Of a DNA stretch of 64,000 bases, positions 47,837 through 56,330 are shown piece by piece. The DNA lies in contig NZ_FWXR01000003.1 of the NCBI RefSeq assembly GCF_900176465.1, forward strand, positions 62,001 to 126,000. Reading direction: 5' to 3'. A program made the translations under genes and the position numbers. Source of the DNA: Fulvimarina manganoxydans. Lineage in GTDB: Bacteria; Pseudomonadota; Alphaproteobacteria; Rhizobiales; Rhizobiaceae. Every line of letters begins with the position of its first letter. Position 1 is the stretch's first letter. The notes below the pieces were generated by a model. That model did no database searches. It saw only the letters and a list, made by a program, of their open reading frames with translations, and was not told the origin of the DNA.

Positions 47837-48430
47837 TTACAATCGGTGCCAGCGATCGCCCGCCGCCTCGTCGGTCGCCTTCGACTCCACCCAGCCGCCG
47901 ACGCTGCCATCGGCTAAATGTTCGCGCTTCCAGAAGGGGGCCTTGCTCTTCATGAAGTCCATGACGAATTCGGCGGCCTCGAAAGCTGCTTGGCGGTGAG
48001 CCGAGGCGCAACCAACGAAGACGATCTCTTCCCCCGGTTTGACGAGCCCATAGCGATGGACCGCCCGGATGGACAGAAGCGGCCAGCGCTCGGCCGCTTC
48101 GTCGAGGATCGCGCCGATTGCGCGTTCGGCCATGCCCGGATAATGCTCGAGTTCGAGGGCCGAAAGCCGCCCGTCTTCGTCGCGGCAATAGCCGGTGAAA
48201 CTTACGGTCGCACCGACCGAGCCGGCTGAGACGAGTGCGGCACTTTCCTGTGCAAGATCGATCCGCTCCGCCTGAACGCGGATGGACCGTTCTGCAATCT
48301 CGGCCTTGCTCGACGATCGAGGCGCCTTCTCGTCCTGCTTCGCAGTCACGCGGCTCGCGGCATCATACATGGTCGACGCCATCCTCGCCGTGTCGAGCGT
48401 TTCGGGCTGCCGCTTTTCGCGATCGCTCAT
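47837..48430 (-). CDS. moaE: Molybdopterin synthase catalytic subunit, with N-terminal extension
   Basis: A 197-aa protein. Residues about 48-190 are a normal MoaE domain (VSFTGYCRDEDGRLSALELE, then EIVFVGCASAHRQAAFEAAE, then KAPFWKREHLADG with the active-site Lys residues). It transfers sulfur from MoaD to cyclic pyranopterin. About 45 extra residues precede the domain (MSDREKRQPETLDTARMAST) and look disordered. GGAGG before the ATG at 48430 overlaps the moaD stop, which supports the longer start, although a later ATG is possible. Neighbours are moaD and pgsA. Confidence 0.93.
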   Translation of the reverse strand: MSDREKRQPETLDTARMASTMYDAASRVTAKQDEKAPRSSSKAEIAERSIRVQAERIDLAQESAALVSAGSVGATVSFTGYCRDEDGRLSALELEHYPGMAERAIGAILDEAAERWPLLSIRAVHRYGLVKPGEEIVFVGCASAHRQAAFEAAEFVMDFMKSKAPFWKREHLADGSVGGWVESKATDEAAGDRWHRL

Positions 48431-48434
48431 GGCC

Positions 48435-48686
48435 TCAACCTCCGGTCATGGGCGGGAAAAGTGCGACTTCCTTCGCACCAGCCAGGGGCTCGGAATGGTC
48501 GACATGCTCCTGGTCGATGGCAACCCGGATCGTCTCAGGAGATTCGAAGGCATGAGCGTAGTTTTCGCCACGACCTTTCAGCCAGGCGATCAGATCGCCG
48601 ACCGTCCCGACCCCGGCCGGCAGCACAACCTCTTCCTCGGCCAGTCCGATGCGCTCGCGCACCCAGGCGAAATAGGCGAGCTTCAT
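48435..48686 (-). CDS. moaD: Molybdopterin synthase sulfur carrier subunit
   Basis: An 83-aa ubiquitin-like protein starting MKLAYFAWVRERIGLAEEEV and ending in VALFPPMTGG. The terminal Gly-Gly is thiocarboxylated and delivers sulfur to MoaE. It is four bases from moaE and 101 bases after pgsA. The frame is open to 48863, but the domain begins at the ATG at 48686. Confidence 0.95.
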   Translation of the reverse strand: MKLAYFAWVRERIGLAEEEVVLPAGVGTVGDLIAWLKGRGENYAHAFESPETIRVAIDQEHVDHSEPLAGAKEVALFPPMTGG

Positions 48687-48787
48687 GGTCGGTCTCCCAA
48701 AGCGATAGATTGTCGTGAGTCCCTGATTTGGCGTTTTGTCACCAGCGCGTAAAGGGTCGAGAGGCGCATGAGCGTTCCACCGACCGG

Positions 48788-49369
48788 TCAATCCTCGATA
48801 TGGCGCAGGCCAGCACGAAAATAGTCGTAGCCCGTATAGAGGGTCACGATTGCCGCGGCCCAAAGGCAGGCGATGCCGACGGCCGTAACGCCCGGGATCA
48901 GCTTGTCACCGGCGGGACCTGCCAGAAGGATGCCGATCGCGACCATCTGAATGGTCGTCTTCCATTTGGCGAGGCGGGTGACAGGAACCGAGACCTTTAA
49001 TTCGGCGAGATATTCCCGGAGCCCCGAAACCAGAATCTCACGACACAGAATCACGATGGCCGCCCAGAGCGTCCAGCCGGCGATCGTTCCATCCGCGGCG
49101 AGCAGGAGAAGGACCGCCGCGACGAGGAGCTTATCGGCGATCGGGTCGAGCATGCGGCCGATCGTCGATGTCTGCTTCCAGGCGCGTGCCAGATAGCCGT
49201 CGAAATAGTCGGTGATCGATGCGATGACGAAGATCACGAGCGACGTCCACCGCGCATAGTCAGGGCTGCGCAGAGAGCCCTCCACGAAAAAGCATAGAAC
49301 GACCAGCGGCACGCAGACAATGCGAGCATAAGTGAGAAGGTTCGGCAGGCTATAGGCTGTGGAACGCAT
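48788..49369 (-). CDS. pgsA: CDP-diacylglycerol--glycerol-3-phosphate 3-phosphatidyltransferase
   Basis: A 193-aa membrane enzyme that commits lipids to phosphatidylglycerol. The CDP-alcohol phosphotransferase signature (D-x2-D-G-x2-A-R-x8-G-x3-D-x3-D) is visible in TDYFDGYLARAW through TIGRMLDPIADK. Five or so helices are predicted, the first at about 8-28. pgsA followed by moaD and moaE is a common rhizobial order, where uvrC often sits just upstream. Here a methyltransferase gene takes that place. Confidence 0.95.
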   Translation of the reverse strand: MRSTAYSLPNLLTYARIVCVPLVVLCFFVEGSLRSPDYARWTSLVIFVIASITDYFDGYLARAWKQTSTIGRMLDPIADKLLVAAVLLLLAADGTIAGWTLWAAIVILCREILVSGLREYLAELKVSVPVTRLAKWKTTIQMVAIGILLAGPAGDKLIPGVTAVGIACLWAAAIVTLYTGYDYFRAGLRHIED

Positions 49370-49473
49370 GAAACCGGTCTGACATCGGATGGGCCGCGCG
49401 GGGACTCAAAGCGCGCCGCGGGCTCCGGGTCAACCATCTCCTTCCCAAGAGGTGTCGAAAGATCGGAACGCTC

Positions 49474-50163
49474 TCAAAGTGACCGGTCATTTTCCTGGTC
49501 GATGAAGAGATAGAGATTGGAGGAGAAGGGCCCGAGCGGCAAGCCCGTCCGCCCGATCTTTGCCCCTGTCGGAGCCAGCGCTCGCAGGCGGCTTTGTGTC
49601 ATCAGGATCAGATTCTCCTCTCGCAGCCAGCGCTCCTTCTTCAGAAGGCGGCAGCCGAGCCGGAAAGTCGGGTCGGAAAAATGCAAGACAGGGATCGCCG
49701 TATGGTGCTCGACGGGGAAATAGCGATGCGGAACGGTCAGGAACACTTTGTGCGCGACGCGCATGAGCTCGCTGACGAATGCGCGCTGCTTCTCGGTGCT
49801 GCCCACATGTTCGAGAACCGCGTTGGCCACCGCGACGTCGAACGCCTTATCGCCAAAGGGCAGCGGCTCGTTCGGTACGATCTGCGTATAGGCGATTTCT
49901 GGGAATGCTTTGCGAAACTCGGCGCCGGCTCCGAGCCCGCAGGCATTCATGCGCGCCTTGTGGGGATAGACGCTCTCCAAATGGTTCGCGCCACGCATCT
50001 GAACGTCCGACACACCGACATCGAGGATCGTCGTCGAGGCATCGGGCGCCACCAATGCCATGAAATCGGCGGCCATTCTTTCGCGGGCCTTTAAGAGCAG
50101 CTTTCCCGCCAGACCGGTCTCGCCGACGACTTCGTAATATTCCGTGTCGATCGTCTCGGGCAT
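49474..50163 (-). CDS. Class I SAM-dependent methyltransferase
   Basis: A 229-aa protein with a Rossmann-type SAM-binding domain: TTILDVGVSDVQMRGANHLE (motif I, somewhat unusual), then KAFDVAVANAVLEHVGSTEK (motif IV), then VAHKVFLTVPHRYFPVEHHT. The VLEHV and VPHRYFPVEHHT pattern recalls methyltransferases linked to surface polysaccharide or lipid modification. The substrate is unknown. The frame extends upstream to 50331, with an alternative ATG at 50220. Confidence 0.82.
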   Translation of the reverse strand: MPETIDTEYYEVVGETGLAGKLLLKARERMAADFMALVAPDASTTILDVGVSDVQMRGANHLESVYPHKARMNACGLGAGAEFRKAFPEIAYTQIVPNEPLPFGDKAFDVAVANAVLEHVGSTEKQRAFVSELMRVAHKVFLTVPHRYFPVEHHTAIPVLHFSDPTFRLGCRLLKKERWLREENLILMTQSRLRALAPTGAKIGRTGLPLGPFSSNLYLFIDQENDRSL

Positions 50164-50337
50164 TGGCCGCCTGTCCTTCGATTGCCGTCCTCGACCCTGG
50201 CCACGAGAGCGAAGGATCATCGGACGATCCCTATAACAGGAAGCGGTGCGGAAAAACGACCAGTGCCGGTAGCCGACGAAAAAGGGCTTTGAGCTATTCA
50301 CGGCGACGAGCGACTGTTCGATGACGATCACTCGGGC

Positions 50338-50369
50338 AAAAAAAGCCGACGCAGAAACTGCGCCGGCTC
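50338..50369 (-). terminator. Rho-independent terminator of the Omp25-like gene
   Basis: On the minus strand GAGCCGGCGCAG-TTT-CTGCGTCGGCT forms an 11-bp stem with one G-T pair, followed directly by seven T. It lies about 45 bases after the stop codon of the outer-membrane protein gene. Confidence 0.92.
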
Positions 50370-50414
50370 AAATATGGAGGTCATTGACTGGTAAGCGTCG
50401 AGGCTGACGTCTTT

Positions 50415-51242
50415 CTAGTTGAATTTGTAGGAGATCTTCGCTGTCACCGTGTGGAAGTCGAAATCGTCGTCCACCACGAAATCCGTCGATCCGCCGACAC
50501 CGCCGCCGAAGGGGCCTCCGGACAGACGCGTGGAGCCAGAACCGCCGAGATTGACGTATTGATACTCGGCGCCGAAGGACATGTTTTCGGTGAACATCAC
50601 CTCCATGCCGGCGCCGACCGTGTAGCCGAAGTCATCCTCGTCGTCGTTGACGATCGGGGCCGGGTTGGCGCCGCGCGCGGCTGGCGAATTGGTCGAGAAG
50701 GAATAATCGACCTCGCCATAGGCAAGACCGCCCGTGACATAGCCAAGCGTCGTCGGCGTTACGAGATAACCGGCGCGGGCGCGCACGGTGCCGAGATAGT
50801 CCAGCGAACGGTTCGTGCGATAAAAGGCCGGTGTCGAGGAATCGGCATTCGAGGAGCGGCTCACGTCGACCGCGTTGATATCGGCGACGACACCCAGCAC
50901 GACATTGTCGATCTGATAATCGTAACCGATATGCGCGCCGCCGATGAAGCTCGAATCGAAGTTGGAATCGAAGTTCGAACCGAACGCGCCCTGGATCACT
51001 GAACCGGCGAAGGGAAAGCCATTCGGGCGGAGCGCGACATCGTCTGGATCGTCCGGATTGAAGGCGCCGCCACCCTGAACGCCGAGATAAAGCCCGGTCC
51101 AGCCGGATGAAACCGGGGCGACGTCCATCATCGGCGCGGGCTCCATGACCGGCGCGTCATAGAGGTCGGCAGCTTGCGCGAGCGACAGGCTCGACACGAG
51201 GCAGGTCGTCGTCAGAAGCGAGAAGGTTGCGAAGCGCATCAT
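50415..51242 (-). CDS. Omp25/Omp31-like outer-membrane beta-barrel protein
   Basis: A 275-aa protein with a signal peptide (MMRFATFSLLTTTCLVSSLS, cleaved after SLAQAA). A short Pro/Met/Glu-rich linker follows, and then an eight-stranded barrel that begins WTGLYLGVQGGGAFN and ends TAKISYKFN with a terminal aromatic-x-hydrophobic pattern. GGAGGAC precedes the tandem ATGATG, and the second ATG may be the one used. Proteins of this type are abundant surface structural proteins in Brucella and rhizobia. The gene has its own terminator and a 221-bp AT-richer upstream region, which suggests strong independent expression. Confidence 0.88.
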   Translation of the reverse strand: MMRFATFSLLTTTCLVSSLSLAQAADLYDAPVMEPAPMMDVAPVSSGWTGLYLGVQGGGAFNPDDPDDVALRPNGFPFAGSVIQGAFGSNFDSNFDSSFIGGAHIGYDYQIDNVVLGVVADINAVDVSRSSNADSSTPAFYRTNRSLDYLGTVRARAGYLVTPTTLGYVTGGLAYGEVDYSFSTNSPAARGANPAPIVNDDEDDFGYTVGAGMEVMFTENMSFGAEYQYVNLGGSGSTRLSGGPFGGGVGGSTDFVVDDDFDFHTVTAKISYKFN

Positions 51243-51463
51243 GTCCTCCAGGTTGGGATGGACTAGTGATGCTCTGTAAGACGAATAATTCCTATGACTT
51301 AACTGCAACAGTATAAAGCAATAGCCTTTTCACCATCACGTTATCTTTATTTAACGATCACGCCGAATTTACTGCGGAGGCCATTGATGCTTTGCGTCGA
51401 TCTCTATGCGCGCAAAAGAGCATTCTGCGAATTTGCTCAGCGAGCGTCCGCCAGTCCGTTTGA

Positions 51464-51646
51464 TCAATTGCCGACTGTCGGTTCCGCTCCGTCCTTGGTG
51501 CCGATCTGGGGCGGGCCCTGATCGATCGCATCGTCAGAGATCAGTCCGTCGATCACGATCGCCGCGACGATCAAGACGAGGATGACGACAAGCAGCGTAT
51601 AGACACGTTCGCGCGGCCGTTCCGGCCCCCCGCCATTCACGCTCAT
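51464..51646 (-). CDS. Small single-pass membrane protein
   Basis: A 60-aa protein starting MSVNGGGPERPRERVYTLLV with one membrane helix (about 17-36, LLVVILVLIVAAIVIDGL) and a short polar C-terminus. GGGGAGG lies seven bases before the ATG at 51646, which supports translation. The longer frame to 51757 has no similar support. No family is recognised. Confidence 0.6.
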   Translation of the reverse strand: MSVNGGGPERPRERVYTLLVVILVLIVAAIVIDGLISDDAIDQGPPQIGTKDGAEPTVGN

Positions 51647-51922
51647 CGAAAGCCTCCCCACGCAAGGATGTCCCTTAGCAGACGAAATAAAGACGCATCG
51701 CCCAACCGCGACGCCCAATCTCGATGAAGTGATCGCGTCCCGCCTATTTCTCCCCAAATGAGCGTTTGTCTCTCGAATGAGGGTGCATGAACGGGTAGGC
51801 GATATCGGAAAGACTGTCGCGATCCTCAGCGCTCGCCAGGAACCTACCGCCTATTCGGGTCGCTATTTCCCGGAGACCCGAATTGTTACGCGGGTCATCG
51901 AAAGCGTTACACAAAGGGGGAA

Positions 51923-51967
51923 TGGTGGGCGCGCAGGGACTCGAACCCTGGACCTACAGATTAAAAG
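51923..51967 (-). other. Attachment site: truncated 3' part of tRNA-Lys(TTT)
   Basis: Read on the minus strand this is the anticodon loop CTTTTAA (anticodon TTT), the 3' anticodon stem TCTGT, a 5-base variable loop, a perfect T arm (CAGGG-TTCGAGT-CCCTG), the acceptor strand CGCGCCC, discriminator A and CCA. The bases where the 5' anticodon stem should be (CGCCA) do not pair with TCTGT, and no D arm follows. So it is only the 3' half of a tRNA gene, as left by integration of an island into tRNA-Lys. The integrase gene starts 175 bases away. Confidence 0.85.
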
Positions 51968-52141
51968 TGGCGTCGAAGAGAACAAACGCGAACGCTTTGA
52001 AACGCGAATGATGCCGCAAAGCCTTGCGAAATATGGATTTATATGTTCGACGTTGTTCGCTTCGGTTTCTTCGAGTTTTGCAGATTTGGAACCCCCTCGG
52101 AACCCCGGCGCCAAAATTTGAAAATTTGTCGGTAGGTCGAG

Positions 52142-53362
52142 ATGCCACGGAAGAATCTGACGAGCCGGTTCGTCGAAAGCGTCACTGTCGAGACCCGCAC
52201 CGATTTTTGGGACGACGTGGTCAAGGGTCTGGTGCTCCGCGTCTCGCCCACGGGCGTGAAGTCTTGGACAGTGGTCTACACGCGCGAGAGTGACGGCGAG
52301 AAGCGACGCGTCACCCTCGGTAAGTTTCCAGCGCTCACTCTCGAGAAGGCGCGACGGAAGGCACTCGATGCGGTCGCGGCCGTGTCTGATGGTCACGACC
52401 CCGCCGGCGACAAGCGGGCCCGTCGCGAGGCGATGACAGTCAACGATCTCGCCGACCTCTACATCGAACGATACGCGAAGCGGAATAAGCGGAGCTGGAA
52501 GGAGGACGAGCGAACCTTGCGGGTCGACGTCCGGCCGACGATCGGCGGCATGAAGGCGATGGCGGTCAAACGTCGAGACATTATCGATATTATCGATCGC
52601 AAGGTGGAGGAGGGGAAGCTCACCCAATCGCGCCATGTTCTGGCGATCGTGCGGAAGATGTTCGCCTGGGCGGTCGACGAGGATTACCTCGAGGTTTCGC
52701 CTGCCGTTGGCGTTAAGCCGCGTGCGAAGGCCGCACAGCGCGATAGAGTGCTCTCGGTTGAAGATGTCCGGATGATCCTGAAGGCGCTGCCGGCGGCCGC
52801 TGTGAGCCCTGCGATGCGGGATATCATCATGCTCCTCTTCCTGACCGGCCAGCGCTCGGGCGAGGTCTGCGGCATGCGGGCCAGCGAGATCGATCTAGAG
52901 CGCGCAGAATGGACGATCCCCGGCGGGCGGACGAAGAACGGGCTCACCCACGTTGTTCCGCTATCGCCGCCAGCGCTCGAAGTCGTCGAGCGCCGGCTCG
53001 CCAATGTAGGCGAAGAGCGGGAGGCGTTTCTCTTCTCGCGCACCGGGGCCGCAATCGAGAGCAACGCGGTCGCTCATGCCGTCCGACTGAAGCTCCAGGT
53101 CGTCGACGAGCGTTGGACGCCGCATGACATACGGCGGACCGTGGCGACCATGATGGCGGAGATCGGCATTCTCCCGCACGTGATCGAGTCGGTCCTCAAT
53201 CACATCAGTGGTTTCCGCGCCGGAGTGGCCGGGATCTACAACAGAAACCGCTATGAGCCGGAGAAACGACGCGCGCTGGATCAATGGGCATCGCGGCTCC
53301 AAGAGATCGTCGCAAACAAGGCGGCGAAGGTCGTTTCGATCCGCCGCGGCGAGGTGGCGTGA
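52142..53362 (+). CDS. int: P4-type tyrosine integrase
   Basis: A 406-aa site-specific recombinase. The N-terminal arm-binding domain (about 1-90) has GLVLRVSPTGVKSWTVVY and LTLEKARRKALDAVAAV. A core-binding domain spans about 100-190. The catalytic domain has the first Arg in FLTGQRSGEVCGM, HDIRRTVATMM with His and Arg, LNHISG with the second His, and the nucleophile Tyr in GIYNRNRYEPEKR. It inserts the island at the tRNA-Lys 3' end found just upstream. The next gene overlaps its stop by one base. Confidence 0.95.
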   Translation: MPRKNLTSRFVESVTVETRTDFWDDVVKGLVLRVSPTGVKSWTVVYTRESDGEKRRVTLGKFPALTLEKARRKALDAVAAVSDGHDPAGDKRARREAMTVNDLADLYIERYAKRNKRSWKEDERTLRVDVRPTIGGMKAMAVKRRDIIDIIDRKVEEGKLTQSRHVLAIVRKMFAWAVDEDYLEVSPAVGVKPRAKAAQRDRVLSVEDVRMILKALPAAAVSPAMRDIIMLLFLTGQRSGEVCGMRASEIDLERAEWTIPGGRTKNGLTHVVPLSPPALEVVERRLANVGEEREAFLFSRTGAAIESNAVAHAVRLKLQVVDERWTPHDIRRTVATMMAEIGILPHVIESVLNHISGFRAGVAGIYNRNRYEPEKRRALDQWASRLQEIVANKAAKVVSIRRGEVA

Positions 53363-54141
53363 TGCGTCGAGGTCATTTCCTATCGCCTGACCGCGAAAGC
53401 ATTCTGGGAAGTTTGCCGAAAGGCGTGACCCTGACCGCTATCGAGGCTGACGAGTTGGTGAGGCGCACAGAGGTCGCGCTCGCACGGCATGCTGAAGGTT
53501 GGATCGACTTCTACGACATCCAGATGCGAAGTATGCAAGACGCGATCGCACACATCGACGATGCGCTTGTCGCTTTGGAGAGAGGGGCGCGCGAGATTTC
53601 GGCTCTTGATCCGGCAAGCAAAGCCACTCTCGATTTCGAGCTCGGGCCTGATGAGTTTCCGACGATCGAGAGTTTCGCCAAAGCGTTGGCCGATTGCCAC
53701 ACTCAGGAGCCTCCCGCTTCGTTTGCCGCCCGGTTCAAGCCGCAGATCGGACCGAAAGCCGATCTCTGGTCATGCAGGGAGCGCCTGAGATTGGATCTGG
53801 CTCGGGTGATGAAGATCGAGGAGATCGACAGGGCTCAGATAACGCCACTCCTTGAGGCTTCGCGCTGTCACATATCGAACAAGAGCTGCCGGCTGATCGC
53901 CGAGCTTTGCGCTGCCTGGTTTGATTGCCTGGGAGAGCTTGGTCTCCCGAGGAAGGATCGAGGACGCGAAAACCCGCTCCTCAGATATCTGACTGTCACT
54001 TTGAAAACCGCATTGGACGAAGAGCCTCCCCGATCCGAGGCGCTGATCAATCTCATCGCAAAGAGAGTGCGGCCACTATTGGTTGAGCGTAGCCGGGTGG
54101 ACCATACGCGGCGAAAATCGGCAACGAAAAGTCCACGGTGA
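53362..54141 (+). CDS. Island protein of unknown function
   Basis: A 259-aa protein starting MRRGHFLSPDRESILGSLPK at an ATG that overlaps the integrase stop (TGATG). It has no membrane segment. The region about 30-75 is helical (RTEVALARHAEGWIDFYDIQ), and the C-terminal half is also mostly helical, ending in a basic tail. I do not recognise a family. Its coupling to int suggests a role in island maintenance or control, but this is only positional. Confidence 0.65.
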   Translation: MRRGHFLSPDRESILGSLPKGVTLTAIEADELVRRTEVALARHAEGWIDFYDIQMRSMQDAIAHIDDALVALERGAREISALDPASKATLDFELGPDEFPTIESFAKALADCHTQEPPASFAARFKPQIGPKADLWSCRERLRLDLARVMKIEEIDRAQITPLLEASRCHISNKSCRLIAELCAAWFDCLGELGLPRKDRGRENPLLRYLTVTLKTALDEEPPRSEALINLIAKRVRPLLVERSRVDHTRRKSATKSPR

Positions 54142-54197
54142 CGAGCAAATTCTAATGCATAAAGTCCGTGTCCGAACTCGAACGAAGGAGATCGGAC

Positions 54198-54401
54198 ATG
54201 CGGAGACTTATCACGCGGCAGGCGTTTCGCGAGCGGCTTGGCGGCTGCGGGCGCACGGCCTTCTGGAAGATGGAAAAGAACGATCCGCGCTTTCCGAGGC
54301 CGGTCAAGGTCGGCGACGGCCTGGAGCGGTTTGCGGAAGACGAGGTCGACGCGTTCATTGAGGGTTTGCTTGCTCAGCGTGATGCTGGGAGGGCTGCATG
54401 A
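54198..54401 (+). CDS. AlpA-like DNA-binding protein (excisionase/regulator)
   Basis: A 67-aa HTH protein, MRRLITRQAFRERLGGCGRT, followed by AFWKMEKNDPRFPRPVKVG and RFAEDEVDAFIEGLLAQRD. This is the pattern of the AlpA/MerR-like winged helix found in P4-type islands, where it activates or directs excision by the integrase. AAGGAG lies before the ATG at 54198. A frame start at 54168 is less likely. The stop overlaps the next gene by four bases. Confidence 0.88.
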   Translation: MRRLITRQAFRERLGGCGRTAFWKMEKNDPRFPRPVKVGDGLERFAEDEVDAFIEGLLAQRDAGRAA

Positions 54402-55078
54402 ACACGAACCAAGACCCCGCCTGGGCGCTGGAATTTGACACACCCGACCTCATCGAAGCCGTCACAATCGTGGCGATCCAGCTCTCGTGTTGGGCTCGGC
54501 GAATGGAAAAGATCGAGCAGAACATGGATGGGCGAGGCATGCGCCATTTACGCCCGTTCGGCGCTGATCGGTATATTGAAGTCGCTGGCCCCCTGCCGAT
54601 GCCAAAGGTCGCATTTGCAGGAAGAGTGCAGGACATGCGTTGCGTTGCCGCCCTCGCGGTCGGCATCAGACGACCCGCCGGGCCACTTCTCCGGATTGCG
54701 TTCGATCTCTGTAATGTCGGCGGGGACGAGCACGATGGCACGATCGGCGACATAGCAGAATTTCTGGTCGCCTGGATCGATGGGCACCTCGAAGAGCACT
54801 TCGCTGGGGAAAGCGCCGTTTCCGCCCGCGTCTATGACGCTCCCGAGCCGTTCGCTCCCCCTGAAAATCCGTACGACTACGGCCGCGCCGTCGCCGACCG
54901 CGTTCCCGACCCGGTCGATACGATCGACTCCGACCCATTCGACCTGGAGCGGCGGCTTCGCAAGGCGGTCCAGGTCATGACGGAGGGCTTGAGCAAAGAA
55001 TTACGCGAGAGCGTCGAAGATGGTGCCGTCAGAGGTCTTCAGCACCGAATGCGAGAGCGGGGGGTGCTGCCATGGTGA
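54398..55078 (+). CDS. Island protein of unknown function
   Basis: A 226-aa acidic protein starting MNTNQDPAWALEFDTPDLIE, overlapping the alpA-like gene by four bases (ATGA). It has no membrane segments. Residues about 125-140 (DIAEFLVAWIDGHLEEHFAG) and 180-215 are helical. A Pro-rich, probably disordered stretch lies at about 145-165. No family is recognised. Confidence 0.65.
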   Translation: MNTNQDPAWALEFDTPDLIEAVTIVAIQLSCWARRMEKIEQNMDGRGMRHLRPFGADRYIEVAGPLPMPKVAFAGRVQDMRCVAALAVGIRRPAGPLLRIAFDLCNVGGDEHDGTIGDIAEFLVAWIDGHLEEHFAGESAVSARVYDAPEPFAPPENPYDYGRAVADRVPDPVDTIDSDPFDLERRLRKAVQVMTEGLSKELRESVEDGAVRGLQHRMRERGVLPW

Positions 55079-55123
55079 CCTCCGCCATCGACGAGGCGGC
55101 GGAAGCTGTCGGAGGGCAAGGCC

Positions 55124-56002
55124 GTGCCGTCTGACAGCTTCGAGGCTCGCCGCAGTCGTTGGCTCGAACAGGTCGCGGGCGATAACGCTCTTGCTCCCAT
55201 CGCCGCGCGGATCGCGATCTTCATTTCCAAGTACATGAACCGGCATGAGGGCTGCACGTGGGTCGGGGTGGACCGGCTCGCGTCTGACGCGAAGACGACA
55301 GATCGGACGGTCCAGCGCGTGATGCGGCAGCTCGAAGAAAGAGGCCACCTCGAAACCGAAGCGCGGGGAGGTCGGAAACAGACGAACCGCTATCGGTGGA
55401 TCATCAAGCCAAAGACAGAAAAGGGTGACACCGCTGTCACCCTTTCGGACGGTCAAAACGGTGACACCCGTGTCACCCTTTCTGAGGAAAAGGGTGACAG
55501 CCAGCGTCGAAAAAGGGTGACAGCTCCGTCGCAGAAGGGTGACGGCTGTGTCACCCGAACTTCTGAAGAACCTCCGATAGGAACCTCTGATGCGGGGCGG
55601 GCCCCATCGGGCCCCGCCCCTCACGCATCTTCTGAGACGTTCGTTCCCTACGATCATAGTGCAGACGTTGAGGCTGGATCTCGTGCTCCTCCTCCACGCG
55701 TCGAGACCGTGTCCGACTCCGGCCCTGAAAGGCCGGGTCGGCCCGAACGAAGGGATCTCTTTCCCGATGAGGAAACCGCGACGGAGTTCGAAGAGATCTA
55801 CCGACGACGCGAATGGGATGAGAGCTTTGCCAAAGCAGCGGGCCTCTACCTCGAAGCGCGTCGCGACCTCTCTCACGAGGTCATTCTCGACAGCATCGAC
55901 TCCAATCAGTTTCCAGACATTCGCGATCTCGAAACACTCCTGACCTGTGCAAAATGGTGCGCAAGCGATGACAGCGACGATCAAGATTTTTACTCCGCGT
56001 AG
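55124..56002 (+). CDS. HTH protein resembling a phage replication initiator
   Basis: A 292-aa protein with a GTG start and GGAGGG upstream. The N-terminal winged-helix region (about 25-95) reads ALAPIAARIAIFISKYMNRH, then VDRLASDAKTTDRTVQRVMR, ending WIIKPK. The centre (about 99-146) repeats K-G-D-T-x-V-T. The DNA of this stretch consists of GGTGACA direct and inverted repeats. The C-terminus is acidic and helical (EFEEIYRRREWDESFAKAAG). The order DNA-binding domain, iterons inside the gene, then partner-binding domain recalls lambda O and similar initiators. No helicase or loader gene is seen beside it. The initiator role is inferred. Confidence 0.7.
   Translation: MPSDSFEARRSRWLEQVAGDNALAPIAARIAIFISKYMNRHEGCTWVGVDRLASDAKTTDRTVQRVMRQLEERGHLETEARGGRKQTNRYRWIIKPKTEKGDTAVTLSDGQNGDTRVTLSEEKGDSQRRKRVTAPSQKGDGCVTRTSEEPPIGTSDAGRAPSGPAPHASSETFVPYDHSADVEAGSRAPPPRVETVSDSGPERPGRPERRDLFPDEETATEFEEIYRRREWDESFAKAAGLYLEARRDLSHEVILDSIDSNQFPDIRDLETLLTCAKWCASDDSDDQDFYSA
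55421..55556. repeat. Iteron-like palindrome cluster inside the HTH gene (candidate replication origin)
   Basis: Five direct copies of GGTGAC(A/G) and three inverted TGTCACC copies occur within 136 bases. Two pairs form perfect palindromes: AAGGGTGACA-CCGC-TGTCACCCTT at 55421-55444 and GGTGACA-CCCG-TGTCACC at 55460-55477. The array lies in frame between the N- and C-terminal parts of the HTH protein and encodes its K-G-D-T-x-V-T repeats. Confidence 0.75.
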
Positions 56003-56330
56003 ATGCCGAGGATGGCTCGACGCGATGGTCGAGAAGTGGGCGTCTCTTCGGACGGCGGGCGAGAGGCGCGCCTATCTGAAAATGCGAGCCCGTACCTACG
56101 AAAATCGCCTGCGCCGTGTCGGCTTTTCCGAGGATGAAATCGCGGACGCTATCGATGAGCTTCGCGATGGCGTGAGGGTGGCGATGGAGAAGCGCCGACA
56201 ACGGCTCGTGTGTGAGTTCCGCGAAGAGAAGCGGGCGGCAGCGGCCGTGATCCCTGTGGACTTTGGCCGATGGCAACGACTGGCCGAACGGCGCAAGGCG
56301 AAAGAGGATGTGAGCGATGCGACCGGGTGA
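55968..56330 (+). CDS. Island protein of unknown function
   Basis: A 120-aa basic, helical protein (ATG at 55968) that overlaps the end of the HTH gene by 35 bases in another frame. It has WLDAMVEKWASLRTAGERRA and VGFSEDEIADAIDELRDGVR. The stretch 60-115 could form a long helix. No family is recognised and no clear ribosome-binding site is seen, so the exact start is uncertain. Confidence 0.55.
   Translation: MTATIKIFTPRRCRGWLDAMVEKWASLRTAGERRAYLKMRARTYENRLRRVGFSEDEIADAIDELRDGVRVAMEKRRQRLVCEFREEKRAAAAVIPVDFGRWQRLAERRKAKEDVSDATG

Noticed and set aside
51923-52000. Intact tRNA-Lys gene
   Set aside because: Only the 3' half is present. The 5' anticodon stem, D arm and 5' acceptor strand are missing.
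55421-55556. Simple low-complexity protein repeat
   Set aside because: The DNA, not only the peptide, is palindromic, and the inverted copies are perfect, so an origin-like role is a better explanation.
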